This document shows positions 23,155 to 31,427 of a stretch of DNA of 40,017 nucleotides, piece by piece; positions within the stretch are counted from its first letter, which is position 1, and each line of letters starts with the position of its first letter. This DNA is from an uncultured Acetatifactor sp. (GTDB lineage: Bacteria > Bacillota > Clostridia > Lachnospirales > Lachnospiraceae). The notes beneath the pieces were generated by a model. That model saw nothing but the letters and a program-made list of their open reading frames with translations. It was not told the origin of the DNA and did no database searches. Location: positions 1 to 40,017 of the forward strand of contig CAJUNZ010000018.1 of assembly GCA_910587755.1 (NCBI GenBank), read 5' to 3'. The translations under genes were made by a program, and so were the position numbers.

Positions 23155-24021
23155 TTGAAAGTAAAACTGGCAGACTGCGCGGGCTTCTGCTTCGGCGTTA
23201 AGCGCGCGGTGGATATGGTGTATGAACAGATAAAAAACGGGAAGAATATATATACATACGGTCCCATTGTGCACAACGAGGCGGTGGTGCAGGAGCTGGC
23301 CGCCCAGGGAGTGGGTGTGCTCTCCAGCCCGGAGGAGCTTATGGCGCTGCCGGAGGGCGGGGACGGAGAAGCCGCCAGGGTGGTGATCCGCGCCCACGGC
23401 GTCCCGGAGGAGATCTATACTCTTCTGAAGGAGAAAAATCTGGAGTGCATAGATGCCACCTGTCCGTTCGTGGGGCGGATCCATCGTCTGGTGGAACAGG
23501 AGAGCGGAAAGGGAAAGCATATTATTATCATAGGAAATGCCGGACACCCGGAGGTGGAGGGCATCAAAAGCAGGTGCCGCGGCGCAGTCACCGTGCTGGG
23601 AGACCCGGAGGAAGTGGAGAAATTCCAGCCGCCGGAGGCAAAAGAGCTGTATGTGGTTTCTCAAACGACATTTAACAACAATAAATTTCATAAGATGGTT
23701 GAAATTTTGGAAGAAAAAGGTTACAATGTTAATGTCGCGGATACTATTTGCAGCGCGACAGAGGAGCGCCAACGGTCCGCGAGGTCGCTTGCAGCGGAAG
23801 CTGACGTGATGATCGTGATAGGAGGGAAGCACAGTTCTAATACCAGGAAACTGTACGAGATCTGCCGCGAGGAGTGTGCAGCCACGTATTATATACAGAC
23901 ACTGGATGACTTGCATTTAGAATTGCCTAAAGCTGTTCGACTGGTGGGTATTACCGCAGGGGCTTCCACCCCAAATAAATTAATCGAGGAGGTTCAAAAT
24001 TATGTCAGAGTTAACTTTTGA
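23155..24021 (+). CDS. ispH: 4-hydroxy-3-methylbut-2-enyl diphosphate reductase
   Basis: Last enzyme of the MEP isoprenoid pathway, an iron-sulfur protein. The three cluster cysteines are C12 (ADCAGFCFGVKRAVD), C103 (DATCPFVGR) and C199 (DTICSATEERQ). The HMBPP-binding histidines and the TTFN motif (QTTFNNNKF) are present, as is GGKHSSNTRKLYE. It is 288 residues from TTG 23155, the only start that fits the conserved N terminus, with GGAAGG a few bases upstream. The last 20 bases overlap the rpsA gene in another frame. In many Clostridia these two genes are fused; here they are separate. Confidence 0.96.
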   Translation: MKVKLADCAGFCFGVKRAVDMVYEQIKNGKNIYTYGPIVHNEAVVQELAAQGVGVLSSPEELMALPEGGDGEAARVVIRAHGVPEEIYTLLKEKNLECIDATCPFVGRIHRLVEQESGKGKHIIIIGNAGHPEVEGIKSRCRGAVTVLGDPEEVEKFQPPEAKELYVVSQTTFNNNKFHKMVEILEEKGYNVNVADTICSATEERQRSARSLAAEADVMIVIGGKHSSNTRKLYEICREECAATYYIQTLDDLHLELPKAVRLVGITAGASTPNKLIEEVQNYVRVNF

Positions 24022-25150
24022 ACAAATGCTGGAAGATCCAAATTCATTCAAGACAATACATTCAGGAGAGGTAGTCGAAGGTACAGTCATCGATGTCAAG
24101 GCAGATGAGATTGTATTGAACATCGGGTGCAAGTCTGATGGCATTTTGACCAAGAGTGAGTATACGAATGATTCCAGCGTAGATCTCACTTCTGTGGTGA
24201 AGCCCGGCGATACCATGGAAGTTAAGGTCATGAAGGCCAACGACGGCGAGGGGCAGGTGGCGCTGACTTACAAGCGTCTTGCTGCGGACAGAGGAAACAA
24301 GAGGATCGAGGAGGCTTACAACAACAGGGAAGTGCTGAAGGCTACGGTTACGCAGGTACTGGAAGGCGGCCTCAGTGTGATTGTGGACGAAGTGAGGGTA
24401 TTTATTCCCGCAAGCCTTGTGTCCGATGCCTATGAGAAGGATCTGTCCAAGTATGCGGGACAGGAGATTGAATTTGTCATCAGCGAGTACAATCCCAAGA
24501 GGAGAAGATACATCGGCGACCGCAAGCAGCTGATTGTGGCTCAGAAGCTGGAGATGCAGAGGGAGCTTTTCGAGAGGATACACGTAGGCGACGTGGTGGA
24601 AGGCATTGTGAAGAATGTGACGGACTTCGGCGCATTCGTGGATCTGGGCGGAGCAGACGGTCTGCTTCATATCTCCGAGATGTCCTGGGGCCGTGTGGAG
24701 CATCCCAGAAAGGTCTTCAAGGTTGGGGATAAGCTGAATGTACTGATCAAGGAGATCAACGGCAGCAAGATAGCCCTCTCCTTAAAGTTTGACGACCAGA
24801 ATCCCTGGAAGGATGCCTCTCTGAAGTATGCCGCAGGCCATGTGGTGACAGGAAAAGTGGCCAGGATGACAGATTTCGGCGCCTTTATCGAGCTGGAGCC
24901 CGGCGTGGACGCCCTGCTGCATGTGTCTCAGATTTCCAAGGAGCATGTGGAGAAACCCTCCGATGTGCTGAGCATCGGCCAGGAAGTGACAGCGAAGATT
25001 GTGGATTTCAACGAGGCGGACAGGAAGATTTCCCTGAGCATCAAGGCGGTGGGTTCTTATGCTGCTTCTCAGGAGTCCGCGGACAGGGATGAAGTTCCCG
25101 TGGATATAGACGCCATGATTTCGGCCCAGGGAGAGGATGATTCCCAGTAA
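24002..25150 (+). CDS. rpsA: 30S ribosomal protein S1 homologue (four S1 domains)
   Basis: RNA-binding protein of 382 residues with four S1/OB domains, near residues 20-90, 105-178, 193-261 and 278-347. The third and fourth are the most typical (GDVVEGIVKNVTDFGAFVDL; GHVVTGKVARMTDFGAFIEL). The acidic tail (VDIDAMISAQGEDDSQ) is unstructured. Four-domain S1 proteins are the Firmicutes form, and their role in translation initiation is less clear than that of E. coli S1. The ATG lies inside the 3' end of ispH, with GGAGG (23989-23993) as ribosome site, which suggests translational coupling. Confidence 0.95.
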   Translation: MSELTFEQMLEDPNSFKTIHSGEVVEGTVIDVKADEIVLNIGCKSDGILTKSEYTNDSSVDLTSVVKPGDTMEVKVMKANDGEGQVALTYKRLAADRGNKRIEEAYNNREVLKATVTQVLEGGLSVIVDEVRVFIPASLVSDAYEKDLSKYAGQEIEFVISEYNPKRRRYIGDRKQLIVAQKLEMQRELFERIHVGDVVEGIVKNVTDFGAFVDLGGADGLLHISEMSWGRVEHPRKVFKVGDKLNVLIKEINGSKIALSLKFDDQNPWKDASLKYAAGHVVTGKVARMTDFGAFIELEPGVDALLHVSQISKEHVEKPSDVLSIGQEVTAKIVDFNEADRKISLSIKAVGSYAASQESADRDEVPVDIDAMISAQGEDDSQ

Positions 25151-25197
25151 ATGGCATGTTGCCCGGGCGGCCGGAGATGACAGGATGGTAACTGCCA

Positions 25198-25974
25198 ATG
25201 TTTTATGATTATGAATATTTTAAGCGGGAGATTCTGAAGCTGACAGGGGTGGACCTGAACAGCTACAAGGAGAACCAGATGAAGCGCCGCATTGACGGTT
25301 TGATGCAGAGGCGCAAAATGGCAGGCTACGAACAGTATGTGCTTGGACTGAGCAAAGACAAAGGGCTCTATGAGGAATTTATGAATTACATCACCATCAA
25401 TGTATCGGAGTTCTACAGGGACTCCAAACAGTGGAAGGTGATGGAGGAACAGGCGATCCCGGAACTGATCGGCAGGTTCGGCAGGAGGCTGAAGATATGG
25501 AGCGCCGCCTGTTCCACCGGGGATGAGCCTTATTCCCTTGTGATGGCTCTGTCCAGGCATCTGTCACTGGCTGAGATTAAGATTTATGCCACGGATATGG
25601 ATCGGCAGGTGCTGGCCAAGGCAAAGGAGGGCATATACCCGGAGAGAAGTATTGCCTCAGTGCCCCCAGACCTGCAGAGGCGTTTTTTCAGACGGCAGGG
25701 AGAGGACTACAGGATTGCAAATGAAGTAAAGGCATGTGTGGAGTTTCGGGAGCATAATCTGCTGAAGGATGAGTATCTCAGGGACTGCCACCTGATCCTG
25801 TGCCGTAATGTACTGATCTATTTTACAGAAGAAGCAAAAGATATCGCATACCGGAAGTTTTATAAATCTCTCACAAGCGGAGGGCTTTTCCTGTCGGGAA
25901 GTTCGGAGCAGATTATGAATTTCAGAGAGATTGGCTTTGTGAGGAAGAACGTGGTCTATTATCAGAAGCCGTAG
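25198..25974 (+). CDS. cheR: CheR-type protein-glutamate methyltransferase
   Basis: 258-residue SAM-dependent methyltransferase that methylates chemoreceptor glutamates. The N-terminal all-helical CheR_N domain (YEYFKREILKLTGVDLNSYK...NYITINVSEFYRD) is followed by the SAM-binding domain with IWSAACSTGDEPYSLVM, KIYATDMDRQVLAKA, FREHNLLKD and LCRNVLIYF. No other chemotaxis gene is in the window, so the partner receptor is unknown. The ribosome site is weak (AGGATGG, 25183-25189). It is 47 bases after rpsA. Confidence 0.93.
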   Translation: MFYDYEYFKREILKLTGVDLNSYKENQMKRRIDGLMQRRKMAGYEQYVLGLSKDKGLYEEFMNYITINVSEFYRDSKQWKVMEEQAIPELIGRFGRRLKIWSAACSTGDEPYSLVMALSRHLSLAEIKIYATDMDRQVLAKAKEGIYPERSIASVPPDLQRRFFRRQGEDYRIANEVKACVEFREHNLLKDEYLRDCHLILCRNVLIYFTEEAKDIAYRKFYKSLTSGGLFLSGSSEQIMNFREIGFVRKNVVYYQKP

Positions 25975-26015
25975 ACTGTGTGGACATAGAAGAGGAGTGG
26001 AGCAGGTAGTATTCC

Positions 26016-26261
26016 ATGAATGATGTTAAAATGCTGGTATCGGGCTTTCTGAAAAAGGATGACAGGAAAATTGTGAGGGTTTTCTTCTCACGGGGAGAGG
26101 ATTCTGCGGAAGGCATTCTGCCGGATGGCAGGATAGAAAGATCAAAAGGATTTACCAAGGAGGAGACGGAGAAATTGGAAAGTTTCCTGAGGGCGAACAG
26201 GAAGGATATCCTGAAACAGGCCGGGGAGGTAGATCCTTTTAGAAAATGGCTGGAAGGATAG
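26016..26261 (+). CDS. Small conserved-looking protein of unknown function
   Basis: 81 residues, soluble, highly charged and predicted mixed alpha/beta (VKMLVSGFLKKDDRKIVRVF; later helices KEETEKLESFLRANRKDILK). No family was recognised. A purine-rich GGAGTGGAGCAGG precedes the ATG at some distance. It lies 41 bases after cheR and may be in the same transcript. Codon use matches its neighbours, and no antisense gene explains the frame. Confidence 0.6.
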   Translation: MNDVKMLVSGFLKKDDRKIVRVFFSRGEDSAEGILPDGRIERSKGFTKEETEKLESFLRANRKDILKQAGEVDPFRKWLEG

Positions 26262-26387
26262 GATAACCAGGCGGCTGTATTCAGGTGAAAACGGCACAGG
26301 GCATGGATTTACCGGGAACGGACACCATGTGTTGTGTGTTTTGCCTGTTTTTTATTATATTTCAGGATACCTTTCCAAGGGAGTCCG

Positions 26388-26413
26388 CAGCAGCTGTGGG
26401 CGGACAGCTGCTG
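26388..26413. terminator. Hairpin between convergent genes, possible terminator
   Basis: CAGCAGCTGT (26388-26397) and ACAGCTGCTG (26404-26413) form a perfect 10-bp stem with loop GGGCGG. Neither side has a clean T-run. It lies just beyond the stop of the minus-strand lipoprotein gene. Confidence 0.45.
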
Positions 26414-26422
26414 GATATATTC

Positions 26423-27616
26423 TCAGGGAGTCTCTGTGAAATTCACTTCTTTTGTCTGGAGCTGTTTCAAAATCTGCGAGATACTCTGATTGTTCTGAGT
26501 CACATTGACGGAAAAACTCAACTGATCCATATAGGTAAACTCCTTCTCACCGCCCTTGTAGATTCTTGCCTCCCGGTACTGTCCTCCCGCCTGTTCTCCG
26601 GAGAGCTTTTCATAGGTGCAGATGATAATCACATCGGTGTAACCATCAAAGTCATAGTCCTTAAAGGAGACTGCTTCTATGCCTCCGAAGGAGTCTACCA
26701 TTCTCAGGTTGTTCTCTGTGACGCCGGGAAAAGTATAGGTTTTGGATCCCTCTTTCCACAGCTCAAAAGTCACATCCTGCAGGGGTGAATTCTCTGTGTC
26801 AGGTCTGCAGGAGACAAATTCTGTCTCTCCGAAACCGTTCAGTGTCACAGGGAAGCACTGATCCTCGATTCTGCCCGGGAGAGAGTCCTCTGGAGCAAAA
26901 AGGTTGGAGACAAACTGGTATTCTTCTCCTGTCTTTCGGAGTGTCACGGTGCAGTCCTGGGGGCCCGTAAACTGGGCCTTACAGCGGAGCTCAATGTTTT
27001 CCCCATTCTGCCAGCCTTCTGTGCAGGCAAAATAGCAGAAATTGGTGTCCCCGTGCTGGGTCATATAGGAATCCCATGATTCCAGGTAGATCCAGTCCAG
27101 CTCTTTCTTCAGCTCATGCAGCTGTATCCCTGCTTTTCGCTCCAGAAAGTTGTCTATGTTCTCTGCGGTGAGCAGAAAAACATCGGTCTCTATGGCATGG
27201 CCTTGGGCCTCATAGGCTTCTCTCTCCTCCGGCCCGGGAGGCGTCTCTATTCCCACGCCATTGTACAGCACTTCATTGGGATCCAGCTCCTGGGGCTCCT
27301 TATACTGGCACAGAAGGAAGCCGTTGTTCTCTTTCCTGTTTACAAATTCCGTCCACTGTTCCAGTTCCGGCGCTGACAGCGCTCGTCCCTGGGGATTGTC
27401 CGGGGAATCGGAGGCTGTCTGATCCAGAGGGGAGGGATTTAGGACACCCTGGTTCTGGCCCCTGTCATCTTCTTCCCGGGAATCGCCAGGAACGCTGTCC
27501 AGGGGACTTTCCCCGGTAATTTTCTCTATGCTGCATCCTGTCTGCGGCAGGGTACAGCAGATTATGCCTGCCAGCATCAGATTACGGATTTTCATCCCAG
27601 CCTTGGTTTTTCTCAT
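26423..27616 (-). CDS. Lipoprotein of unknown function with a calcium-binding-like loop
   Basis: 397-residue exported protein. The signal peptide ends in a lipobox-like PQTGC, giving a lipid-anchored Cys28. A Pro/Asp/Ser-rich spacer follows (residues about 35-80), then a globular part. Near residue 317 is FKDYDFDGYTDVIII, a DxDxDG loop as in FG-GAP/VCBS-type or EF-hand-like repeats that bind Ca2+. I do not recognise the family; similar lipoproteins are common in gut Clostridia. Minus-strand ATG 27616 has AGGAGGG upstream and a good promoter. Transcription converges with the cheR side. Confidence 0.85.
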   Translation of the reverse strand: MRKTKAGMKIRNLMLAGIICCTLPQTGCSIEKITGESPLDSVPGDSREEDDRGQNQGVLNPSPLDQTASDSPDNPQGRALSAPELEQWTEFVNRKENNGFLLCQYKEPQELDPNEVLYNGVGIETPPGPEEREAYEAQGHAIETDVFLLTAENIDNFLERKAGIQLHELKKELDWIYLESWDSYMTQHGDTNFCYFACTEGWQNGENIELRCKAQFTGPQDCTVTLRKTGEEYQFVSNLFAPEDSLPGRIEDQCFPVTLNGFGETEFVSCRPDTENSPLQDVTFELWKEGSKTYTFPGVTENNLRMVDSFGGIEAVSFKDYDFDGYTDVIIICTYEKLSGEQAGGQYREARIYKGGEKEFTYMDQLSFSVNVTQNNQSISQILKQLQTKEVNFTETP

Positions 27617-27645
27617 TGTACATCCCTCCTGCTTCGTATCTTTAT

Positions 27646-27674
27646 ATCATAACATGCGCCCGGGTGTTTCGCAA
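27646..27674 (-). promoter_or_regulatory. Promoter of the lipoprotein gene
   Basis: Minus-strand TTGCGA (27669-27674), 17-base spacer, TATGAT (27646-27651), about 30 bases before the start codon. Confidence 0.6.
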
Positions 27675-27694
27675 GCGCTCAGACAGGAACTGTC

Positions 27695-27726
27695 GCAACA
27701 GTTCAGTGCCCTGTTTGAACGGTTAC
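27695..27726. repeat. Palindromic intergenic repeat, copy 2
   Basis: GCAACAGTTCAG (27695-27706), loop TGCCCTGT, TTGAACGGTTAC (27715-27726). It matches the 19508-19539 copy at 27 of 32 positions. It lies between the divergent lipoprotein and gltX promoters. AACTGT at 27688-27693 offers an alternative pairing with ACAGTT at 27698-27703. Confidence 0.75.
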
Positions 27727-27765
27727 ATTGTTATGGTTAGAGGGGTGAGGGACAAAAATTATAGC

Positions 27766-27794
27766 TTGCAGTTTTTTACAAATGGTACTAAAAT
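27766..27794 (+). promoter_or_regulatory. Sigma-A promoter of gltX
   Basis: TTGCAG (27766-27771), 17-base spacer, TAAAAT (27789-27794). The leader would be about 33 bases, too short for a T-box. Confidence 0.7.
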
Positions 27795-27833
27795 AAGGAG
27801 TAAAAATAGTTGGTTTATGGAAAGGAAAGCGCA

Positions 27834-29300
27834 ATGAAGATCAGGACAAGATATGCCCCCAGTCCCACTGGGAGGATGCATGTGGGGAACCTGCGTTCCG
27901 CCCTGTATGAGTATTTGATTGCAAAGCACGAGGGCGGGGATTTTATGCTCCGCATTGAGGATACGGATCAGGAACGCTGTGTGGAGGGGGCTACGGAGAT
28001 CATTTACCGCACCCTGGAGGCTGCAGGACTGGAGCACGACGAGGGTCCTGACAAGGACGGGGGTTACGGCCCCTATGTGCAGAGCGAGAGAATTAAGACG
28101 GGCATTTACATGAAGTATGCCAGGGAGCTGATTGAGAAAGGGGAGGCCTATTACTGCTTCTGTGACAAGGAGAGGCTTTCCTCCCTGAAGACGGAAGTGG
28201 TGGAGGGGAAGGAGATCACCGTCTATGACAAGCACTGTCTCTCCCTTTCCAGGGAAGAGGTGGAGGCGAATCTGGCGGCGGGGAAGCCTTTTGTGGTAAG
28301 ACAGAACAATCCTTCGGAGGGAACCACCACCTTCCACGATGAGCTCTACGGGGATATTACGGTGGAAAATGCCCAGATGGACGATATGATACTGATTAAA
28401 TCGGACGGATTTCCCACCTACAATTTTGCCAATGTGGTGGACGACCATACCATGAACATTACCCATGTGGTCAGGGGAAATGAGTACCTTTCCTCCTCCC
28501 CCAAGTATACCCGCCTCTATGAGGCTTTCGGATGGGAGCCTCCCAAGTATGTGCATCTGCCCCTGGTGACGGATGAGAATCATAAAAAGCTCGCCAAGAG
28601 AGGCAGGAGCACTTCCTTTGAGGACCTGATGGAGGAGGGTTTTCTGCCGGAGGCGGTGGTGAACTTTATCGCTCTCCTGGGGTGGAGCCCTGAGGACAAC
28701 AGGGAGATTTTCACCCTGGAGGAACTGGTGAAAGAGTTTGACTATCGCAGGATCAGTAAATCTCCCACAGTGTTTGACATTGTGAAACTGCGCTGGATGA
28801 ACAGTGAGTACATCAAGGCCATGGAGTTTGACAGGTTTTACGGGATGGCAAAGCCTTTTCTGGAGAAAGCCCTGGGCGGCATGGAGGAGGACAGGCTGAA
28901 GAAGGTGGGAGCCATGGTGAAATCCCGCATTGAAGTCTTCCCGGACATTCCCGGGATGGTGGATTTTTTTGCCGTTCTGCCCCAGTATGATGTTTCCATG
29001 TACACCCACAAAAAGATGAAGACGAGCGCAGCCTCCTCTCTGGAGGTGCTGCAGGAGGTGCTTCCCCTTTTAGAGGCTCAGGAGGAGTACAGCAACGACA
29101 GTCTGTACGGCGTGCTGACGGAGTATGTGGAGAAAAAGGGCTGCAAGGTGGGCTATGTGATGTGGCCCATCCGCACGGCGGTGTCAGGCAGGCAGACCAC
29201 TCCCGCAGGGGCCACGGAGATAATGGAGGTGCTGGGGAAGGCGGAGTCCCTGGAGAGAATCCGCGCCGGCATCCGTCTGCTGCAGGAACAGGGCGCGTAA
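27834..29300 (+). CDS. gltX: Glutamate--tRNA ligase
   Basis: Class I aminoacyl-tRNA synthetase that charges tRNA(Glu), and in many Firmicutes also tRNA(Gln). 488 residues. The HIGH motif appears as HVGN at residues 16-19 (APSPTGRMHVGNLRSAL), and the KMSKS equivalent as KKLAKRGRS near residue 250. Also visible are RIEDTDQER, the GluRS insertion with YCFCDKERL, and FPTYNFANVVDDH...THVVRGNEYLSS. The C-terminal anticodon-binding domain ends in the WPIRTAVSGRQTTPAG block. ATG 27834 is preferred to the upstream in-frame start at 27810 because GGAAAGGAAAG lies between them. Confidence 0.97.
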   Translation: MKIRTRYAPSPTGRMHVGNLRSALYEYLIAKHEGGDFMLRIEDTDQERCVEGATEIIYRTLEAAGLEHDEGPDKDGGYGPYVQSERIKTGIYMKYARELIEKGEAYYCFCDKERLSSLKTEVVEGKEITVYDKHCLSLSREEVEANLAAGKPFVVRQNNPSEGTTTFHDELYGDITVENAQMDDMILIKSDGFPTYNFANVVDDHTMNITHVVRGNEYLSSSPKYTRLYEAFGWEPPKYVHLPLVTDENHKKLAKRGRSTSFEDLMEEGFLPEAVVNFIALLGWSPEDNREIFTLEELVKEFDYRRISKSPTVFDIVKLRWMNSEYIKAMEFDRFYGMAKPFLEKALGGMEEDRLKKVGAMVKSRIEVFPDIPGMVDFFAVLPQYDVSMYTHKKMKTSAASSLEVLQEVLPLLEAQEEYSNDSLYGVLTEYVEKKGCKVGYVMWPIRTAVSGRQTTPAGATEIMEVLGKAESLERIRAGIRLLQEQGA

Positions 29301-29307
29301 AAAGGAC

Positions 29308-29356
29308 GGCGCCGCAGAATCTGTTTTCCGGATGCTTTCCGGAATTCTGCGGCGCC
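29308..29356. terminator. Long perfect hairpin after gltX
   Basis: GGCGCCGCAGAAT (29308-29320) and ATTCTGCGGCGCC (29344-29356) form a 13-bp stem with a 23-base loop. No T-run follows on the plus strand, but on the minus strand the stem is followed by GTCCTTTTT. It may protect the 3' end of the gltX message, and works better as a terminator for antisense transcription. Confidence 0.55.
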
Positions 29357-29468
29357 TGGCTGTTATGAGATTCTTACTCTGGGCGCCGGGCATGGATAAA
29401 TTCAGGCAGAGCGCACAAAAAGAAGCCGGAGAGAGGAGTGTGGGAGCATAGGAGCAAATAAGGCACAG

Positions 29469-31427
29469 ATGGAGGCCATAACCCATGGAGAAGGCCCCTG
29501 CCTGGTTCTGGCAGGGCCCGGCAGCGGTAAGACCTTTACTATCACAAGGCGTATCTTGTATCTTCTGGAACAGGGCGTGGGGCCGGAGACAATTCTGGTA
29601 ATCACATTTACAAAGGAAGCCGCCCTGTCCATGCAGGAGCGTTTTTGGCGGATGCAGGGGGCGGGACCTGCCGGTTCAGTCAATTTCGGGACGTTTCATT
29701 CAGTCTTTTATCATATTTTAAGGGAGTCAAAGGCCCTTTCCTCAGGAAATCTTCTGAAACTTTCGGATAAGAAAAAATTGATTTTCCCCATATTAAGAGC
29801 TCTGGAGGGGGAGCAGGGAGGCCGCGGGTGCCTGGACGAGGAGGCCGGGGCGGTTCTGTCTGCCATAAGCTATTATAAGAATACCTGTCGTCTGGAGGAA
29901 GCAGGGGCCAGGATGCCCCCCAGGTGGCAGGTTCATTTTGAAGCTGTCTTTGGCGCCTATGACAGGGCGGTGAAACAGACGGGGCGGATTGATTTTGACG
30001 ATATGCTCTACAACTGCAGAAAGCTGCTGCAGGAGAATGGGGCTGTGAGGGAGTACTGGCAGAAGCGCTTCCGGCATATTCTTATGGATGAGTTCCAGGA
30101 CATTAACCCGGTGCAGTATGAGGTGGTGAAACTTCTGGCGGCCAGGCCCTGGAATCTCTTCGCCGTGGGGGATGACGATCAGTCCATCTACGGCTTCCGG
30201 GGCTCGGAGCCCGGGTGCATGCGGCGTTTCCAGGAGGAATTTCGGGCCAGGCAGATTCTGCTGGATGTGAATTACAGAAGTGTGCCCGGCATAGTGGGGG
30301 GATCCCTGGCGGTGATCGGGGAGAACAGGGATCGCTTTCCCAAGAATCTGCGGGCGGCGGCGCCTGAGGGGAAGGGGCCGGAACCGGTGGTGGTCAGGAG
30401 ATTTCCGGAGAGGGAGGAGGAGCAGGCCTTTCTGGCAGAGCAGCTGTCGGCGCCCGGTGACAGCGGGGAAAGCCGGGCCGTGCTCTTTCGCACCAACGCC
30501 GCCATGCAGGGATTTGCCGCCAGGCTGAAGGCGGCGGGGATTCCCTATCGGATGCGGGAGCGGGCGGTGAGCATCTATGAGCATTTTGTGGCGGCGGATG
30601 TGAGGGCTTACCTGCAGGCCGCCCAGGGCACCGCCGGGCGGGAACAGATGCTGCGGATTCTGAACCGGCCCTCCCGTTACCTGAGCAGGGAGTCGGTGGG
30701 AGAGGGAGCCGTGGACCTGGGGCGGATGATGGCATACTATGAGAGGGCGGAACTTCCTCCCAGGCAGAAGGAACATGCGGCAAAGGAACTCCGGCGTCTG
30801 GAAAGACAGCTTGACTGTGTGAGACAGCTGCCCCTGCGGCCGGCCATACAGTATATTTTAAAGGCTGTGGGGTATGAGGAGTATCTGAAGGAGGCTTGCG
30901 GCCGGAACCCTGAGAAATGGCAGGAGTGGCGGGAGCTGCTGGATTGGCTTATGGAGGATGGGGGAAAGTATGGAAGCCTGAAAGAGTGGCTGGCATTTCA
31001 GAGAGAGTATGCCAGAGCCATGGAGGCGGGGGAAGAAGTCCGGAAAGTAACTTCTGGAAGGGCGGCTCAAGGAGAGGGGGAAATTCTGCAGCTTCTCACC
31101 GTTCACGGCTCCAAGGGACTGGAGTTTGACAGAGTCTGGATCCCCGACTGCAATGAGGGGGTATTTCCCCATGGGAAGATGCCCGGCGGTGATACTCTGG
31201 AGGAGGAGCGCAGGATATTCTATGTGGCCATGACAAGGGCAAAGAAAAACCTGGAGCTCCTCTGCCTTACCGGCACAGAGGAACGCCCCAGGCTTCCATC
31301 CAGGTTTCTGGGCCCTCTTTGGTCCTTCCAGCCTCAGTCGTCCGCCAGTTCTTCAAACTCGCAGGTGTCCAGGTATTCATCGAAGGCGTCGGCCACTTTT
31401 TCATATTCGTCGTCATCCTCAATGTAA
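29469..31427 (+). CDS. UvrD/PcrA-like superfamily 1A DNA helicase
   Basis: 652-residue ATP-dependent 3'-5' helicase. Motif order is complete: Walker A GPGSGKT (16-22), TFTKEAALSMQERF, GTFHSVFYHIL, Walker B/DEFQD (207-211), DDDQSIYGFRGS, VNYRSVPGIV, the motif V block TVHGSKGLEFDRVWIPDCNE and motif VI VAMTRAKKNLEL. It is shorter than UvrD/PcrA (about 720-750) and lacks their C-terminal extension. The last 30 residues are almost all Ser and small polar residues, because they are read antisense through the acidic end of the convergent DUF1292 gene. The start ATG 29469 has only AAGG upstream; conserved sequence (NKAQ) begins just before it, so the true start may be slightly upstream at a non-standard codon. 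Confidence 0.92.
   Translation: MEAITHGEGPCLVLAGPGSGKTFTITRRILYLLEQGVGPETILVITFTKEAALSMQERFWRMQGAGPAGSVNFGTFHSVFYHILRESKALSSGNLLKLSDKKKLIFPILRALEGEQGGRGCLDEEAGAVLSAISYYKNTCRLEEAGARMPPRWQVHFEAVFGAYDRAVKQTGRIDFDDMLYNCRKLLQENGAVREYWQKRFRHILMDEFQDINPVQYEVVKLLAARPWNLFAVGDDDQSIYGFRGSEPGCMRRFQEEFRARQILLDVNYRSVPGIVGGSLAVIGENRDRFPKNLRAAAPEGKGPEPVVVRRFPEREEEQAFLAEQLSAPGDSGESRAVLFRTNAAMQGFAARLKAAGIPYRMRERAVSIYEHFVAADVRAYLQAAQGTAGREQMLRILNRPSRYLSRESVGEGAVDLGRMMAYYERAELPPRQKEHAAKELRRLERQLDCVRQLPLRPAIQYILKAVGYEEYLKEACGRNPEKWQEWRELLDWLMEDGGKYGSLKEWLAFQREYARAMEAGEEVRKVTSGRAAQGEGEILQLLTVHGSKGLEFDRVWIPDCNEGVFPHGKMPGGDTLEEERRIFYVAMTRAKKNLELLCLTGTEERPRLPSRFLGPLWSFQPQSSASSSNSQVSRYSSKASATFSYSSSSSM

Noticed and set aside
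26285..26788. Plus-strand frame of 167 codons after the small unknown gene.
   Set aside because: Mostly antisense to the lipoprotein gene, without a ribosome site or plausible product.
26821..26851. AAACCGTTCAGTG resembles one arm of the palindromic repeat.
   Set aside because: It lies inside the lipoprotein coding sequence, lacks the loop and second arm, and is short enough to be chance.
27727..27833. Possible T-box ahead of gltX.
   Set aside because: The leader from the promoter is about 33 bases and the T-box core motif and terminator are absent.
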